DNA from: Fimbriiglobus sp043785105
Lineage (GTDB): Bacteria; Planctomycetota; Planctomycetia; Gemmatales; Gemmataceae
Assembly: GCA_043785105.1 (NCBI GenBank)
Contig: JAYVXO010000007.1
Span: 1-26,125, forward strand
Direction: 5' to 3'
Length of the DNA: 26,125 nucleotides
Shown: in pieces, positions 15,456-23,954 of the stretch
Numbering within the stretch: the first letter of the stretch is position 1
Layout: the number at the start of each line of letters is the position of its first letter
Translations under genes and position numbers: made by a program
Notes under the pieces: generated by a model
What the model saw: only the letters and a program-made list of their open reading frames with translations
Database searches by the model: none
Told to the model about the DNA's origin: nothing

Positions 15456-16394
15456 TCACGACACGATTTCCACCGCTTGGATGCGTCGTCGCAGGTAGAG
15501 CAAGCAGAGTCCACACACGCCACCGACCACGAGGGCCGCTTGCCAGACTGTTGGTTGGGTGTTGACGCGGGGGGTTTCTTGTTCCGCACCGAGGCACCAT
15601 AGGCCGACGAGGTACAGGTCATTCCACAAATCAATCAACCGCCATGCCGCATGGAAGCGTTGGCCGTCCACGAGAAACCCGCCCAACATCCGACACAGCA
15701 CGAATACCCCGGCCCAGACCATGACCAAGGGCACCGTGCGCCGCACCCAGACCGACGTGGCGACGAGCAAGAGACTCAGTGTGATGGTTAGGATGGCACC
15801 ATACGCCAGGATGCCGACGAGTTGGCGGAGGTGCTCGAAGTAGTAGGTTTGCCAGTCGTAAAGCAGCCCGGCTTGGATGTAGAGAATCAGCGACGGGATC
15901 GTGGTGAGCAAGTTGACGAACGCGGCAGCACCCAGGCACTTGCCGAGAATGTAGTGCCACCGCCCGATCGGCTTCGAGAGGTAGAACGGCAAACTGCCGT
16001 GGTGGAAATCGTTGCCCACCAGCACGGCCCCCGCAAGCGAGAGGACGATCATGCTGATGTAACCCTGGAACCAGATGAAATTGCCGTAGGTGTGTGCCGA
16101 CCCGTTGAGGTTCAGCTTGTCCAGGAACTTCAAAAGCTCCGCAACTTTGATCGGCACCCCGAGTAGGGGAACGGTCTGGTTCGCGGTTTGAATCTGAATC
16201 CAGACGACGAGGTATTGCCCGTAGAAGAAGAAGAAGAAGATCATGGCAGCCAGGGCGTACAGCGCCCAGAACAGCTTGCGGCGAAACATCAACTTCAGCG
16301 ACACCCGCGCCATCGCTACGGACCCGTACACCGGCCCGTGCAACTCCCCACGCCAGGGCCGGTAGTGCAACAACGCATCCGTCGGGTTGGACAT
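15456..16394 (-). CDS. ABC-2 type transporter permease
   Basis: This 312-residue integral membrane protein should form the channel of an ABC-2 exporter with the ATPase downstream. An amphipathic N-terminus (residues 1-38, with ARVSLKLMFRRK) precedes about six hydrophobic segments: near 42-60, 110-130, 155-180, 195-215, 225-245 and 285-303. The segment after the first membrane helix is long and polar and probably extracytoplasmic. AVLVGNDFHHGSLPFYLSKPI is the conserved ABC-2 loop motif. The first helix contains six consecutive Phe, encoded by a TTC run (near 16222-16240) that is a simple repeat open to slippage. It starts 75 bases after the bamA stop and so may be read with it. Confidence 0.88.
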   Translation of the reverse strand: MSNPTDALLHYRPWRGELHGPVYGSVAMARVSLKLMFRRKLFWALYALAAMIFFFFFYGQYLVVWIQIQTANQTVPLLGVPIKVAELLKFLDKLNLNGSAHTYGNFIWFQGYISMIVLSLAGAVLVGNDFHHGSLPFYLSKPIGRWHYILGKCLGAAAFVNLLTTIPSLILYIQAGLLYDWQTYYFEHLRQLVGILAYGAILTITLSLLLVATSVWVRRTVPLVMVWAGVFVLCRMLGGFLVDGQRFHAAWRLIDLWNDLYLVGLWCLGAEQETPRVNTQPTVWQAALVVGGVCGLCLLYLRRRIQAVEIVS

Positions 16395-16415
16395 CGGCTA
16401 CCATCTGAACAGTAC

Positions 16416-16452
16416 ACGGTGACCGGGTCTGAACGAGTGACCCGACCACCGT
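16416..16452 (-). terminator. Strong hairpin between bamA and ABC permease
   Basis: ACGGTGACCGGGTC (16416-16429) pairs with 16439-16452 at 12 of 14 positions around a 9-base loop. It lies just after the bamA stop and 22 bases before the permease start on the minus strand. No T run follows, so it may be a partial terminator, a stabilising or attenuating structure, or a small palindromic repeat. Confidence 0.45.
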
Positions 16453-16469
16453 TACAGTATTTCAACCCG

Positions 16470-18836
16470 TTACTGCCCGATACCCCAGCCCATGTAGAAA
16501 CTGAAAAGTTGTTTGCTGTCGTAAGGCGATCGCGTAAGGGGCACGGCGAAGTCGAGGGCGATCGGCAACGGGCCGAGGGCAGGGACGACGATCCGCAAAC
16601 CGACACCGACCGCGACGCGATAGTCTTTAATACCGAAGCCCCGCTCGACGGTACCGTGGTCGATGAAACTCGCAAAGTAGAGCTTGTCGTTCGCCAGGAT
16701 CGGAACTTGGTACTCGATGTTGTTGAGGAACGCGAACGTGCCACCCACATTCAGTTGGTTCTCGTTCGGGCCAACGCCACGGAAACTAAAGCCGCGGAAA
16801 CTACGAATCCCCCCGGCGTAGACCCGCTCGAACACCGGAGCGTTGCCGCCCATCACGGTCACTTGCGTTCGCGCGGCGAGGACGTGCTTACCGCTCCCGT
16901 CCTTGCGTTGCCAGATGGTGAAGAACTTGCTCGCTTCGGCTGTCCCGATCGGGAATTGGTAATCCCCGAGAACTTGTTCCACGCCGAAGTCCACGACGCT
17001 ACCACTCGTCGGCATCAGGTAACTGTCACGGGTATCGCGTGTCATACCGGCCCGCAGCCCGAGGACGGTCGAGTGCCCCACGTCGTTCGTGATGGCGGGG
17101 GACGCCCAGTACGGCGCCTGGGTAATGTTCACGTCTTCCAGCCGCGTCGTCAGCGTCGCCCGCCAGTATTGATTGTCCGTGAATCGGTAATCAAATGCGG
17201 CTCGAACTCCGACTCGGGCTTCGTTGTACTCCACGAACTGGCGGTTGTAGTAATACCCGCTGCCGGTGAAGCCGAACTTGCTGTCGAAGAGGTACGGCTC
17301 CCGGAAGGTGATCGCGTACCGCTGGAAAATCGTCCCCGGCATCGCCTCGATCTTCATCTCTTGGCCGCCCCCCCGGAACGCTTTCCCGGAGAAGAGGTCG
17401 TCGAGACTGGTGGGCACCCGGAGAATGTCGAAGTTGCGTTGGTTGAGCGTGAGCGAGCCGTTAACCCCGGCGTCCGAGTTGACGTTGGCTTGCAGGGCAA
17501 CCATGCCGGTGCGGGTTTCTTTGACCCGCACCCGGATGTCCTTGAAGTCGCCGTTCGCTTCGTCCTGAATCACATCGACTTTGGGCGGGTCTTCCTGGTC
17601 GAAGATCCCTAACCGCATCAAGTTATATTGGGCTTCTTCGAGCTTGGGGTATTGCAGGATTTGTCCGGGGAAGAACCCGAGTTGGTTCAGAATCACCCGC
17701 TGGTCGGTGATCGTGTTTCCTTCGATGATAATGTTGCCGATGCGGTACGGTTCGCGGTTTTGTTCGACAACGTGGTAATGCACATCCACGACGCCGGGTT
17801 GGTTCGGAACGACGTACTTTTCCGTCTGGACGAAGGTCTTCAACCCGCCGTTGCCGCACAACATTTCGATCCGCTTTTCGTCCGCTTGCACGATGTCCGC
17901 GTCGAAGGTCTTGCCCGGTTTCAGATCGGTGACTTTACGCAGCCGGTCTTCGGTGAACATTTTGTTCCCGTCGATCCGGACGTTGCGGACCGTGTAGGGG
18001 CGGCCTTCGTGGACGTGGTAGACTAACGTGACTTCGCTGATGTCGTTCGTCCCCGGCACAATCTCTTCGTGGACCATCGCGTCCAGGTGGCCGAGTTTAT
18101 GGTAGTAGTCGATGATCTTTTTCTTGTCTTCTTCCATGCTGCCAGGCGTAAACTTCGGCGACAACGCGGTGACAATCCGTGGGAACAGCGGCGTGCCGGT
18201 CACGGTCTGGGTTTTCAACCGCCCGGTCGTGGCGGTTTGATTGCCACGAAACTCGATCGCTTTCACCCGCACGATGGGGCCTTCGACGATTTGATACACC
18301 ACCCGCGTGTCGTTAATGCTGGTGCCTTCGGTTAGCTGAACGCTGGCGTAGTAGCGGCCGTCTTCGCGGAGTTTGTTCAGAATCGCTTGCTTGCCCAGTT
18401 CGTTCGTACCGGGGTTCATCGGCCCGCCCTTGCGGATTTGCGTCAAGTCTTGCAACTCGCTTTGCGACAAGTGTTGCGCGCCAAAGTAAAGCACCTCTTG
18501 GGCAACCCCCGTCAGTTCCCGTGCCTTCACAAAAACCGTGACACGGCCATCGGCACTAATCGCCGTCGAGACACTGACCGAACCGGGCACAAACAGGTGC
18601 GTGTTCAACAATCGCCGGACGTCTTCGTTAATGACCGAGTCGTCGTAGGGTTTGTCGGGCCGGGTGTGCATCAAACTTTTGACGTAATTCGGATCGACCG
18701 ATTTCAGGTCGAGCGGAATTACTTCGGCAACGAGCTTACCCACGGGGGTTTCGGCCGCAGAAGCGCCCGTTGCCATCAAAACCAGCCCGAAAGCCAGCAT
18801 GATTCGGCAAGAAAGCATTGCGCAACGGGCGGTCAT
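16470..18836 (-). CDS. bamA: Outer membrane assembly protein BamA (Omp85)
   Basis: This 788-residue Omp85-family protein should fold beta-barrel proteins into the outer membrane. A signal peptide (about 1-27, ending GASAAE) is followed by five POTRA-like units at roughly 30-108, 109-187, 188-278, 279-360 and 363-445. The best preserved are VRVKAIEFRGNQ, YTVRNVRIDGNKMFTEDRLRKV and YRIGNIIIEGNTITDQRVI. The barrel (about 450-788) contains the lid-loop motif in RVYAGGIRSFRGF (RGF, equivalent to VRGY/F). Length matches BamA of Gram-negative bacteria. The run GGGGGA seven bases before the ATG supports the start. An ABC exporter is encoded immediately downstream. Other BAM components are not in the window. 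Related members such as TamA have only three POTRAs, so BamA fits better. Confidence 0.92.
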   Translation of the reverse strand: MTARCAMLSCRIMLAFGLVLMATGASAAETPVGKLVAEVIPLDLKSVDPNYVKSLMHTRPDKPYDDSVINEDVRRLLNTHLFVPGSVSVSTAISADGRVTVFVKARELTGVAQEVLYFGAQHLSQSELQDLTQIRKGGPMNPGTNELGKQAILNKLREDGRYYASVQLTEGTSINDTRVVYQIVEGPIVRVKAIEFRGNQTATTGRLKTQTVTGTPLFPRIVTALSPKFTPGSMEEDKKKIIDYYHKLGHLDAMVHEEIVPGTNDISEVTLVYHVHEGRPYTVRNVRIDGNKMFTEDRLRKVTDLKPGKTFDADIVQADEKRIEMLCGNGGLKTFVQTEKYVVPNQPGVVDVHYHVVEQNREPYRIGNIIIEGNTITDQRVILNQLGFFPGQILQYPKLEEAQYNLMRLGIFDQEDPPKVDVIQDEANGDFKDIRVRVKETRTGMVALQANVNSDAGVNGSLTLNQRNFDILRVPTSLDDLFSGKAFRGGGQEMKIEAMPGTIFQRYAITFREPYLFDSKFGFTGSGYYYNRQFVEYNEARVGVRAAFDYRFTDNQYWRATLTTRLEDVNITQAPYWASPAITNDVGHSTVLGLRAGMTRDTRDSYLMPTSGSVVDFGVEQVLGDYQFPIGTAEASKFFTIWQRKDGSGKHVLAARTQVTVMGGNAPVFERVYAGGIRSFRGFSFRGVGPNENQLNVGGTFAFLNNIEYQVPILANDKLYFASFIDHGTVERGFGIKDYRVAVGVGLRIVVPALGPLPIALDFAVPLTRSPYDSKQLFSFYMGWGIGQ

Positions 18837-18990
18837 CGGTCGTCCCCCAGGTGATCCGGTGCGCGACCCTTGCGCGCCGGGTCGGCCAGATACCCACCCG
18901 CAGAATTAGTGTCAAGTCCGGCCCCAAGCGTGCCGAAAGCCGGGGTGTAGGTAGATTCTCTGGGGGATAAAAACAAGAATGTTCACCGCA

Positions 18991-19056
18991 GAGGCGCAGA
19001 GTGCGCAGAGCAATCCATTCAAATTGTTTTGGATTGCGTTGCGCGCTCTGCGCCTC
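18991..19056. repeat. Inverted repeat (GAGGCGCAGAGnGCGCA type), truncated on one side
   Basis: The arms are 18991-19017 and 19030-19056, 27 bp each, matching at 24 of 27 positions around a 12-base loop. The left arm starts GAGGCGCAGAGTGCGCAG. The left flank continues as GTTCACCGCA, but the mirrored continuation is missing on the right: exactly at 19057 the sequence switches to the terminal repeat of the MITE-like element. Confidence 0.8.
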
Positions 19057-19328
19057 GGGTCTGGTAAATTTTTCTGGCGGGTCAATTCTCAAGGTTTTCG
19101 GCCCTGAAAGGGACGTTCTGTCAGCCCAGGGCCATGCCCTGGGAACGCGGGAAGGGACAGCTATGCGTGTGGCCATCGTCGGGATGGGACGGTCGAGACG
19201 GGGCCGAAAACCAGACCGTTGCCCGGTCCCCAGCCCGGCCCCCAGGGCATGGCCCTGGGCTGACAGCACGTCCCTTTCAGGGCCGAAAACCCGTTGACGA
19301 CCGAGTGCCAGAACGATTTGCCAGTCCC
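19057..19328. mobile_element. Long palindromic MITE-like element (copy 2 of the family at 5300)
   Basis: The ends are related to copy 1: the left begins GGGTCTGGTAAATTTTTC, and the right, read inwards, begins GGGACTGGCAAATCGTTC. The right 50 bases match copy 1 (5300-5349) at 46 positions. Inside is a pair of 51-bp arms (19093-19143 and 19241-19291) with a single mismatch, containing GGTTTTCGGCCCTGAAAGGG and the sub-palindrome CCCAGGGCCATGCCCTGGG. The central 97 bases carry a further partial GGCCGAAAACC unit near 19202. No target duplication is visible, and the left end directly abuts the truncated repeat at 18991-19056. There is no plausible coding sequence. Confidence 0.8.
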
Positions 19329-19425
19329 CCGAGTCGTATCTCCATCACTTACGCCAGCCGCTGATCGCGGCGGCAATTCCTAGCAATGGTGCTACAGACC
19401 AACACGTCGGACATTTGCTTGAGGA

Positions 19426-22400
19426 TCACTTCTCCAAGACATGGATCGTGTTGTGGATCACGCCCGTGATGGGTCGCCCGTCCGCACCTTGAAGCCGGTA
19501 CTTGATCTCCATGCCCCACGTCGGGGTGAGGTTGGGGAGGTCGAGGTTCACACTTTTTCCATCCTCGGACACAGTTGCTTGAGTGACCACGAGCGGCTTC
19601 TCGTCGATGTGCTTGGACCCGTAGTTCTGGCTCCGTTTCAAGCCCCAAACTTTGACCTCGTAGTTCTTCGGGTCGGCCGCGTTCTTTGCATCGAGTGCGT
19701 CGGTGAAGGTGAGTTCCACGCCGCCTGCTTTCGCCTTCAAGCCGACGGGCAGGTCGGCTGGTTTGCCGGTGTAGCGGACGCGGTAGAACCCACCCGGAGC
19801 GGCCTGGTTCCCAGCCCACGCAAACATTCCGCACACGTAGAGTTGGCCGTCGGTCGGGTGAAATCGTGGCCGCATGATGCCGGTGGGGAACGTCGGCAGC
19901 GGTAGTGCGCACACCCCGCCCTGGGCCTGCCCGTTCACCATCTCGTGCGGGACGACGTAGATTTTTCCATGGCCGTAGGAGGTGTTCAGGAGCGAACCCG
20001 TCAGCGGCCCCCACTTGTCGGACGTGACCCAAATCAGTTCCGCCGGGGAGCGGTCGAAGTCGTTCGTAATCCAGCACAGCGGTTGCTTCATCGCGGAATC
20101 GGACGGGTCGGTGATGTCCGTGTAGCCCCACATGTTGCCGTAGAACCCGCCCTTGGTGACGAGGTTGATGCGGTTCTTCGGCGTCCAAAAACCCTCCTGG
20201 TCGGTCACGAAGAACGTGCCGTCTGGATTCAGACAGACGCCGTTCGCAGCGCGGAACCCAGTCGCTAGAATCTCCGTCGTCGCACCGTCTTGGCTCACCT
20301 TCAAGAGCGTGCCGTGATGCGGGACGAGAGCCGGGAGGGCGTGCCGACCGCTCTTGGCGTAGTAGAAGTTGCCGTCCGCGTCGGTCTGCAAGCCCATCGC
20401 AAACTCGTGGAAGTGCTCCGTCACTTGATGATCGTTGTTGAACGACTCGTAGAAGTCGGTTTCACCGTCGCCGTTGAGGTCGTGCAACTTCACAATCTGG
20501 TCGCGGCAGCAGACGAAGATCGCCCCGTCGCGGAGTTTCAGCCCGAGCGGTTGGAACAGGCCCGACGCGATCCGCTGCCAAGTCAGCCCGCCTGAGAGGT
20601 TGTCGAGGCCGGACACGAGCCACACGTCGCCGTCCCACGAGCAGACGGCCATGCGCTTGCCGTCCGGGTAGAAATCGAAACCCGTGAGGCGGAGTTGGGC
20701 GTTCCACGGGTTCCGCTCCGGCAAGGCGAACGCATCGACGGCAAACGGCCCATCGTTCTTCCCGATCGACACGCCAGCCTTGAGCACCTCCGGCCACCGC
20801 TTCGGGCCGCCCTCGGTCAGCGGCTTGAGCGAACGAGGCGGCGGGGTCGTCTTGGCTATTTCCGCAAGCAAAGTTGAATCACCCTTGGCCATCAACACCT
20901 TGACCCGTGTTGGCGTGGCCGCCGCCGGAACACGGAGCACCGTGAACCCGTCACGATCCTCCAGTGACACCCGGTTGTCACCAATTACTATCGCGGCTAC
21001 GCCAGTCGCGGCTACGCCGGTCGGGGCGATACGGGCGTGCAGGTCGCGTGACGACTTCCCGATTTCGAGCGTGCGTGTAAACACGACTTCCGTAGGCTTC
21101 TTCGCGTCGAGTTCCGCACCGGCTAGTTCCAGCACAGTCGCGTCGCCGACGGTGTACGAAACGATGGTCTGGTCGCCGAAGTGGTACACGCCACGGAACT
21201 TCGCCCATTCCTTCGTGAGCGGGCCGTAGGGTCGCTTGTCGTGACCGAGGAATCGCGGGTCTTTGAAACTGCCCGTGGCCGGGTCGGCCCAGCCGGGACC
21301 GACCGGGTTCGTGAGGTGAATGTCTCCGACGAGCTTCGGATGAACTTGGTGCTGGCCGTTGAAGTGAATGCCCTTCCAGTCGATGAACCGATCGCCAGTC
21401 CAGGCGGCCCCGAATCGCATCGTGTCCTGGTCAAACAGTGCCCACTGCTTTCCGCGTGATATGCCCCCAGCGCCCGAGTCGAGGCGCACGGCGATGCCCT
21501 TGTACGCGATGTTTGGTCCTACCCCGCCGACCTCGTAGGTGTTCATCAGGCTCGGTCCGTAGTCCATCGTCACCCACGGTTCAACATTGATTGGGGCTGG
21601 ACCCACCGTCGTGCCCTTGGGGAGTGATGCGAGATACGCTGAATCGGTCGCCGGGAACTGCGTTGGGTTGTGCGGCTTCAGGTACGTCTCGCGGAGGTAG
21701 TGGATGAGGTCGTACTTTTGTCGCGGCACCATCCAGGTCTGGGCTGCCATCAGGCCGTAGCCACGCGTGAGTGTCTGGTACAGGCTGTAGGGGTCACTGC
21801 CGTTCTTGAAGAGGTGCGACGCGAACTTGGGTGAAGTCGGGAGCGAACCGGGTTGGTCCATCGTACCGTGGCAGTTTGCGCACACGCGGGTGTAAATTGC
21901 CTCGCCGCGGTTCAAACTCTTGCCGTCCCACTTGCGAATCAGGCCCGCGTGGTCGATGTCCTTCTCGTACTCCGGAATCACCAGTGTTGTGACGGCGGGG
22001 CGGAGTTCCCTCGCTCGCGTCGGTCCACCTTCGGCGACTTCGATGAGGTACTTTGTGAGGTCCAGAAACTGCTGTCGGTCCGAAAGGAGGTTGACCAGCC
22101 CTTCCGGCATCAACGATTGTTTCGTTGCTTCTCGTTTCTCGATGTCGGTCTTGGAAATGACGAGCCGCTTTCCGTTGGCGGAAGGATCAATCAGTGTGAT
22201 CGCGTCGGCATTTTCTTCCGCAATCAGCCCGGTGAAAGACCGGCCATCGGTCGTGACGACCGTGACCGTCTCGTACCCCTTTTTGATGACCTTCGAGGGG
22301 GACAGTACTGATTCGACGAGATATTCCGCCGTCGCCTCCTTGCCCGCTTTTGCAATGTCCGGCCCGAGTTGTGTGCCGGTCTCGCCGTCGTGACACTTCG

Positions 22401-22590
22401 CACAGGTCAGGAACGGCTGGAAAAACAACACAGCGCCCCGACCGGCGTTGCCTCGCTCACGAGCGGCCTTGGCGAGATCAGCTACCGGCTCCTGTGCGAG
22501 TTGTTGGAGCAAGGAGGAAGTCGGTTCCGCCGACCAGACGGAGGGAGTGAGCGAGAGAAGCAACGCCACGGTCACAGATCGAATGAGCAT
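19426..22590 (-). CDS. Two-haem PVC-type protein with DUF6797 and beta-propeller
   Basis: This is a 1054-residue exported protein with a signal peptide (about 1-20). A first cytochrome c-like site C63-A-K-C-H67 leads into the planctomycete-type haem-binding domain, recognised by TTDGRSFTGLIAEENADAIT and the distal SLMPEGLVNLLSD (161 is the likely Met ligand), to about 185. A second cytochrome c site follows at C237-A-N-C-H241. Residues about 320-500 match DUF6797 (VTMDYGPSLMNTYEV, GISRGKQWALFDQDTMRFGA). From about 600 to 960 there is a PQQ-dehydrogenase/NHL-like propeller (DLNGDGETDFYESFNNDH, FRAANGVCLNPDGTFFVTDQEG). An electron-transfer role with oxidation of an organic substrate is inferred. 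A TTG codon precedes the ATG at 22588-22590; I use the ATG. A short coding tandem repeat lies near 20994-21022. Confidence 0.92.
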   Translation of the reverse strand: MLIRSVTVALLLSLTPSVWSAEPTSSLLQQLAQEPVADLAKAARERGNAGRGAVLFFQPFLTCAKCHDGETGTQLGPDIAKAGKEATAEYLVESVLSPSKVIKKGYETVTVVTTDGRSFTGLIAEENADAITLIDPSANGKRLVISKTDIEKREATKQSLMPEGLVNLLSDRQQFLDLTKYLIEVAEGGPTRARELRPAVTTLVIPEYEKDIDHAGLIRKWDGKSLNRGEAIYTRVCANCHGTMDQPGSLPTSPKFASHLFKNGSDPYSLYQTLTRGYGLMAAQTWMVPRQKYDLIHYLRETYLKPHNPTQFPATDSAYLASLPKGTTVGPAPINVEPWVTMDYGPSLMNTYEVGGVGPNIAYKGIAVRLDSGAGGISRGKQWALFDQDTMRFGAAWTGDRFIDWKGIHFNGQHQVHPKLVGDIHLTNPVGPGWADPATGSFKDPRFLGHDKRPYGPLTKEWAKFRGVYHFGDQTIVSYTVGDATVLELAGAELDAKKPTEVVFTRTLEIGKSSRDLHARIAPTGVAATGVAAIVIGDNRVSLEDRDGFTVLRVPAAATPTRVKVLMAKGDSTLLAEIAKTTPPPRSLKPLTEGGPKRWPEVLKAGVSIGKNDGPFAVDAFALPERNPWNAQLRLTGFDFYPDGKRMAVCSWDGDVWLVSGLDNLSGGLTWQRIASGLFQPLGLKLRDGAIFVCCRDQIVKLHDLNGDGETDFYESFNNDHQVTEHFHEFAMGLQTDADGNFYYAKSGRHALPALVPHHGTLLKVSQDGATTEILATGFRAANGVCLNPDGTFFVTDQEGFWTPKNRINLVTKGGFYGNMWGYTDITDPSDSAMKQPLCWITNDFDRSPAELIWVTSDKWGPLTGSLLNTSYGHGKIYVVPHEMVNGQAQGGVCALPLPTFPTGIMRPRFHPTDGQLYVCGMFAWAGNQAAPGGFYRVRYTGKPADLPVGLKAKAGGVELTFTDALDAKNAADPKNYEVKVWGLKRSQNYGSKHIDEKPLVVTQATVSEDGKSVNLDLPNLTPTWGMEIKYRLQGADGRPITGVIHNTIHVLEK

Positions 22591-22841
22591 CAATCACCAT
22601 CCACTGAGTGACACGGAATCGAATGGGCATTTTATTCGTTTGCCGTCTGGCTGCAACTCAAAGCTCTACGGGAAACGTCCGCGCCACACCGATCAAACCA
22701 GTTCATTGAAGTCGGGTCGCCACTCGGTATGAAAAGACAGCGCGGAACGGTCTGGGAACGGTCCTGTTCGCCGCGATCACGAGCTGGCTGAAATGAACGA
22801 CCCGGCTTCAATCAACACGGCGTAGCGAAAGTGACACCCCG

Positions 22842-23939
22842 ATGACACTCCCCCTGAACTACCTGCCGCAACTGCCGCGTCGGCGGGATTGGCGAATCGG
22901 CTGCGTCGGGGCGGGGTTCATCATGCGGGATTGTCATCTCGTGGCGTATCGCAACGCGGGGTTCAACCCGGTTGCGATTGCGTCGCGGACACTGGACCAA
23001 GCGAAGTCGGTTGCAGTGTTACACGGCATTCCGCGAGTTCATGACAGTATCGAAGACCTGTTGCGTGACCCCGAGATTGAAATCCTGGATGTCGCGGTGC
23101 CGCCGGATGTCCAACCGGAATTGATCCGCCGCGCCGTCGAACTCGGGGCGGGACGGTTGCGGGGGATTCTCGCGCAGAAGCCGCTGGCACTGTCCGTGAA
23201 CGGCGCCCGCGATTTAGTTGAACGCTGTGACCGCGCCGGGATTGCACTCGGCGTGAACCAGAACATGCGGTTCGATCAGTCGGTGCGGGCCATGAAGGAT
23301 TTGCTGAATCGCGGTTGGATCGGCGACCCGGTGTTTGCCAGTATCGAAATGCGCGCCGTACCGCACTGGATGCCGTGGGCCGAAGGCTTGCCGTCGCTGT
23401 CCACCTTCGTGATGAGCATTCACCACCTCGACACGTTCCGGTATTGGTTGGGCACGCCGGACCGCGTTCTCGCCAGCACCCGCCCGGACCCGCGCACAAA
23501 GTTTCCGCACCGCGACGGGCTGAACCTGTACATCCTCGAATACGACAGTGGCGTTCGCGCAAGTGCGTGGGACGACGTGTGGGCTGGGCCGTGCAAGGAA
23601 GGCGTGGCCGGCGACGTGTTCATCCGGTGGCGGGTGGAAGGCACCGACGGCTTGGCCCAAGGCACGATCGGTTGGCCCAGCTACCCGGCCCGGACCCCCA
23701 GCACCATCGAATACAGCACCCGGCAACAACCGGGAGAATGGATTCGCCCGACGTGGAACGAAGTCTGGTTCCCGGATGCGTTCGTCGGCACAATGGCTCA
23801 ACTTCTGTGTGCGGTCGAAGACAAACAGGAACCCGAAATTAGCGGGCGTGACAACCTCGAAACCATCGCCTTGTGCGAAGCCGTCTTCGCGGCGGCAACC
23901 CAACACCGCGTGACAACGGTGCGGGAGTTTCTGAGTTAG
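22842..23939 (+). CDS. Gfo/Idh/MocA family oxidoreductase
   Basis: This 365-residue NAD(P)-dependent oxidoreductase has no signal peptide and should be cytoplasmic. The Rossmann motif is G20-CVGAGFIM. The family's EKP motif is A-Q112-K113-P114, so the usual Glu is Gln while the catalytic-site Lys is retained. The motif IHHLD (H194, D197) occupies the usual GxHxxD region, although the second conserved His position is hard to assign by eye. These enzymes usually oxidise or epimerise sugars and inositols, and planctomycetes encode many of them; the substrate here cannot be read from sequence. It starts with ATG and a weak ribosome-binding site. It is divergent from the two-haem gene across a 251-bp gap in which I see no clear promoter, and convergent with the methyltransferase gene. 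Confidence 0.92.
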   Translation: MTLPLNYLPQLPRRRDWRIGCVGAGFIMRDCHLVAYRNAGFNPVAIASRTLDQAKSVAVLHGIPRVHDSIEDLLRDPEIEILDVAVPPDVQPELIRRAVELGAGRLRGILAQKPLALSVNGARDLVERCDRAGIALGVNQNMRFDQSVRAMKDLLNRGWIGDPVFASIEMRAVPHWMPWAEGLPSLSTFVMSIHHLDTFRYWLGTPDRVLASTRPDPRTKFPHRDGLNLYILEYDSGVRASAWDDVWAGPCKEGVAGDVFIRWRVEGTDGLAQGTIGWPSYPARTPSTIEYSTRQQPGEWIRPTWNEVWFPDAFVGTMAQLLCAVEDKQEPEISGRDNLETIALCEAVFAAATQHRVTTVREFLS

Positions 23940-23954
23940 CTCACAGCATCCCTT

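Larger units (their letters stand above)
18837..19425. other. 589-bp non-coding gap filled with palindromic repeats
   Basis: This gap lies between the two-haem gene (stop at 19426) and bamA (start at 18836), both on the minus strand. From 18991 to 19328 it is continuous palindromic repeat sequence (two elements listed separately). From 18837 to 18980 it holds the bamA leader, with nothing else recognisable. From 19329 to 19425 only a small CCGC/GCGG hairpin is visible. Confidence 0.6.

Noticed and set aside
16220..16242. Frameshift suspicion at the TTC (Phe) run of the permease
   Set aside because: The reading frame is intact on both sides and the hydrophobic pattern is continuous, so I treat it as a genuine simple repeat.
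16188..17612. 474-codon plus-strand frame opposite bamA and the permease start
   Set aside because: It spans two real genes and an intergenic hairpin on the other strand, with no recognisable domain.
18736..19269. 177-codon minus-strand frame across the repeat-filled gap
   Set aside because: Most of it is a translation of palindromic repeats, and it overlaps the bamA start.
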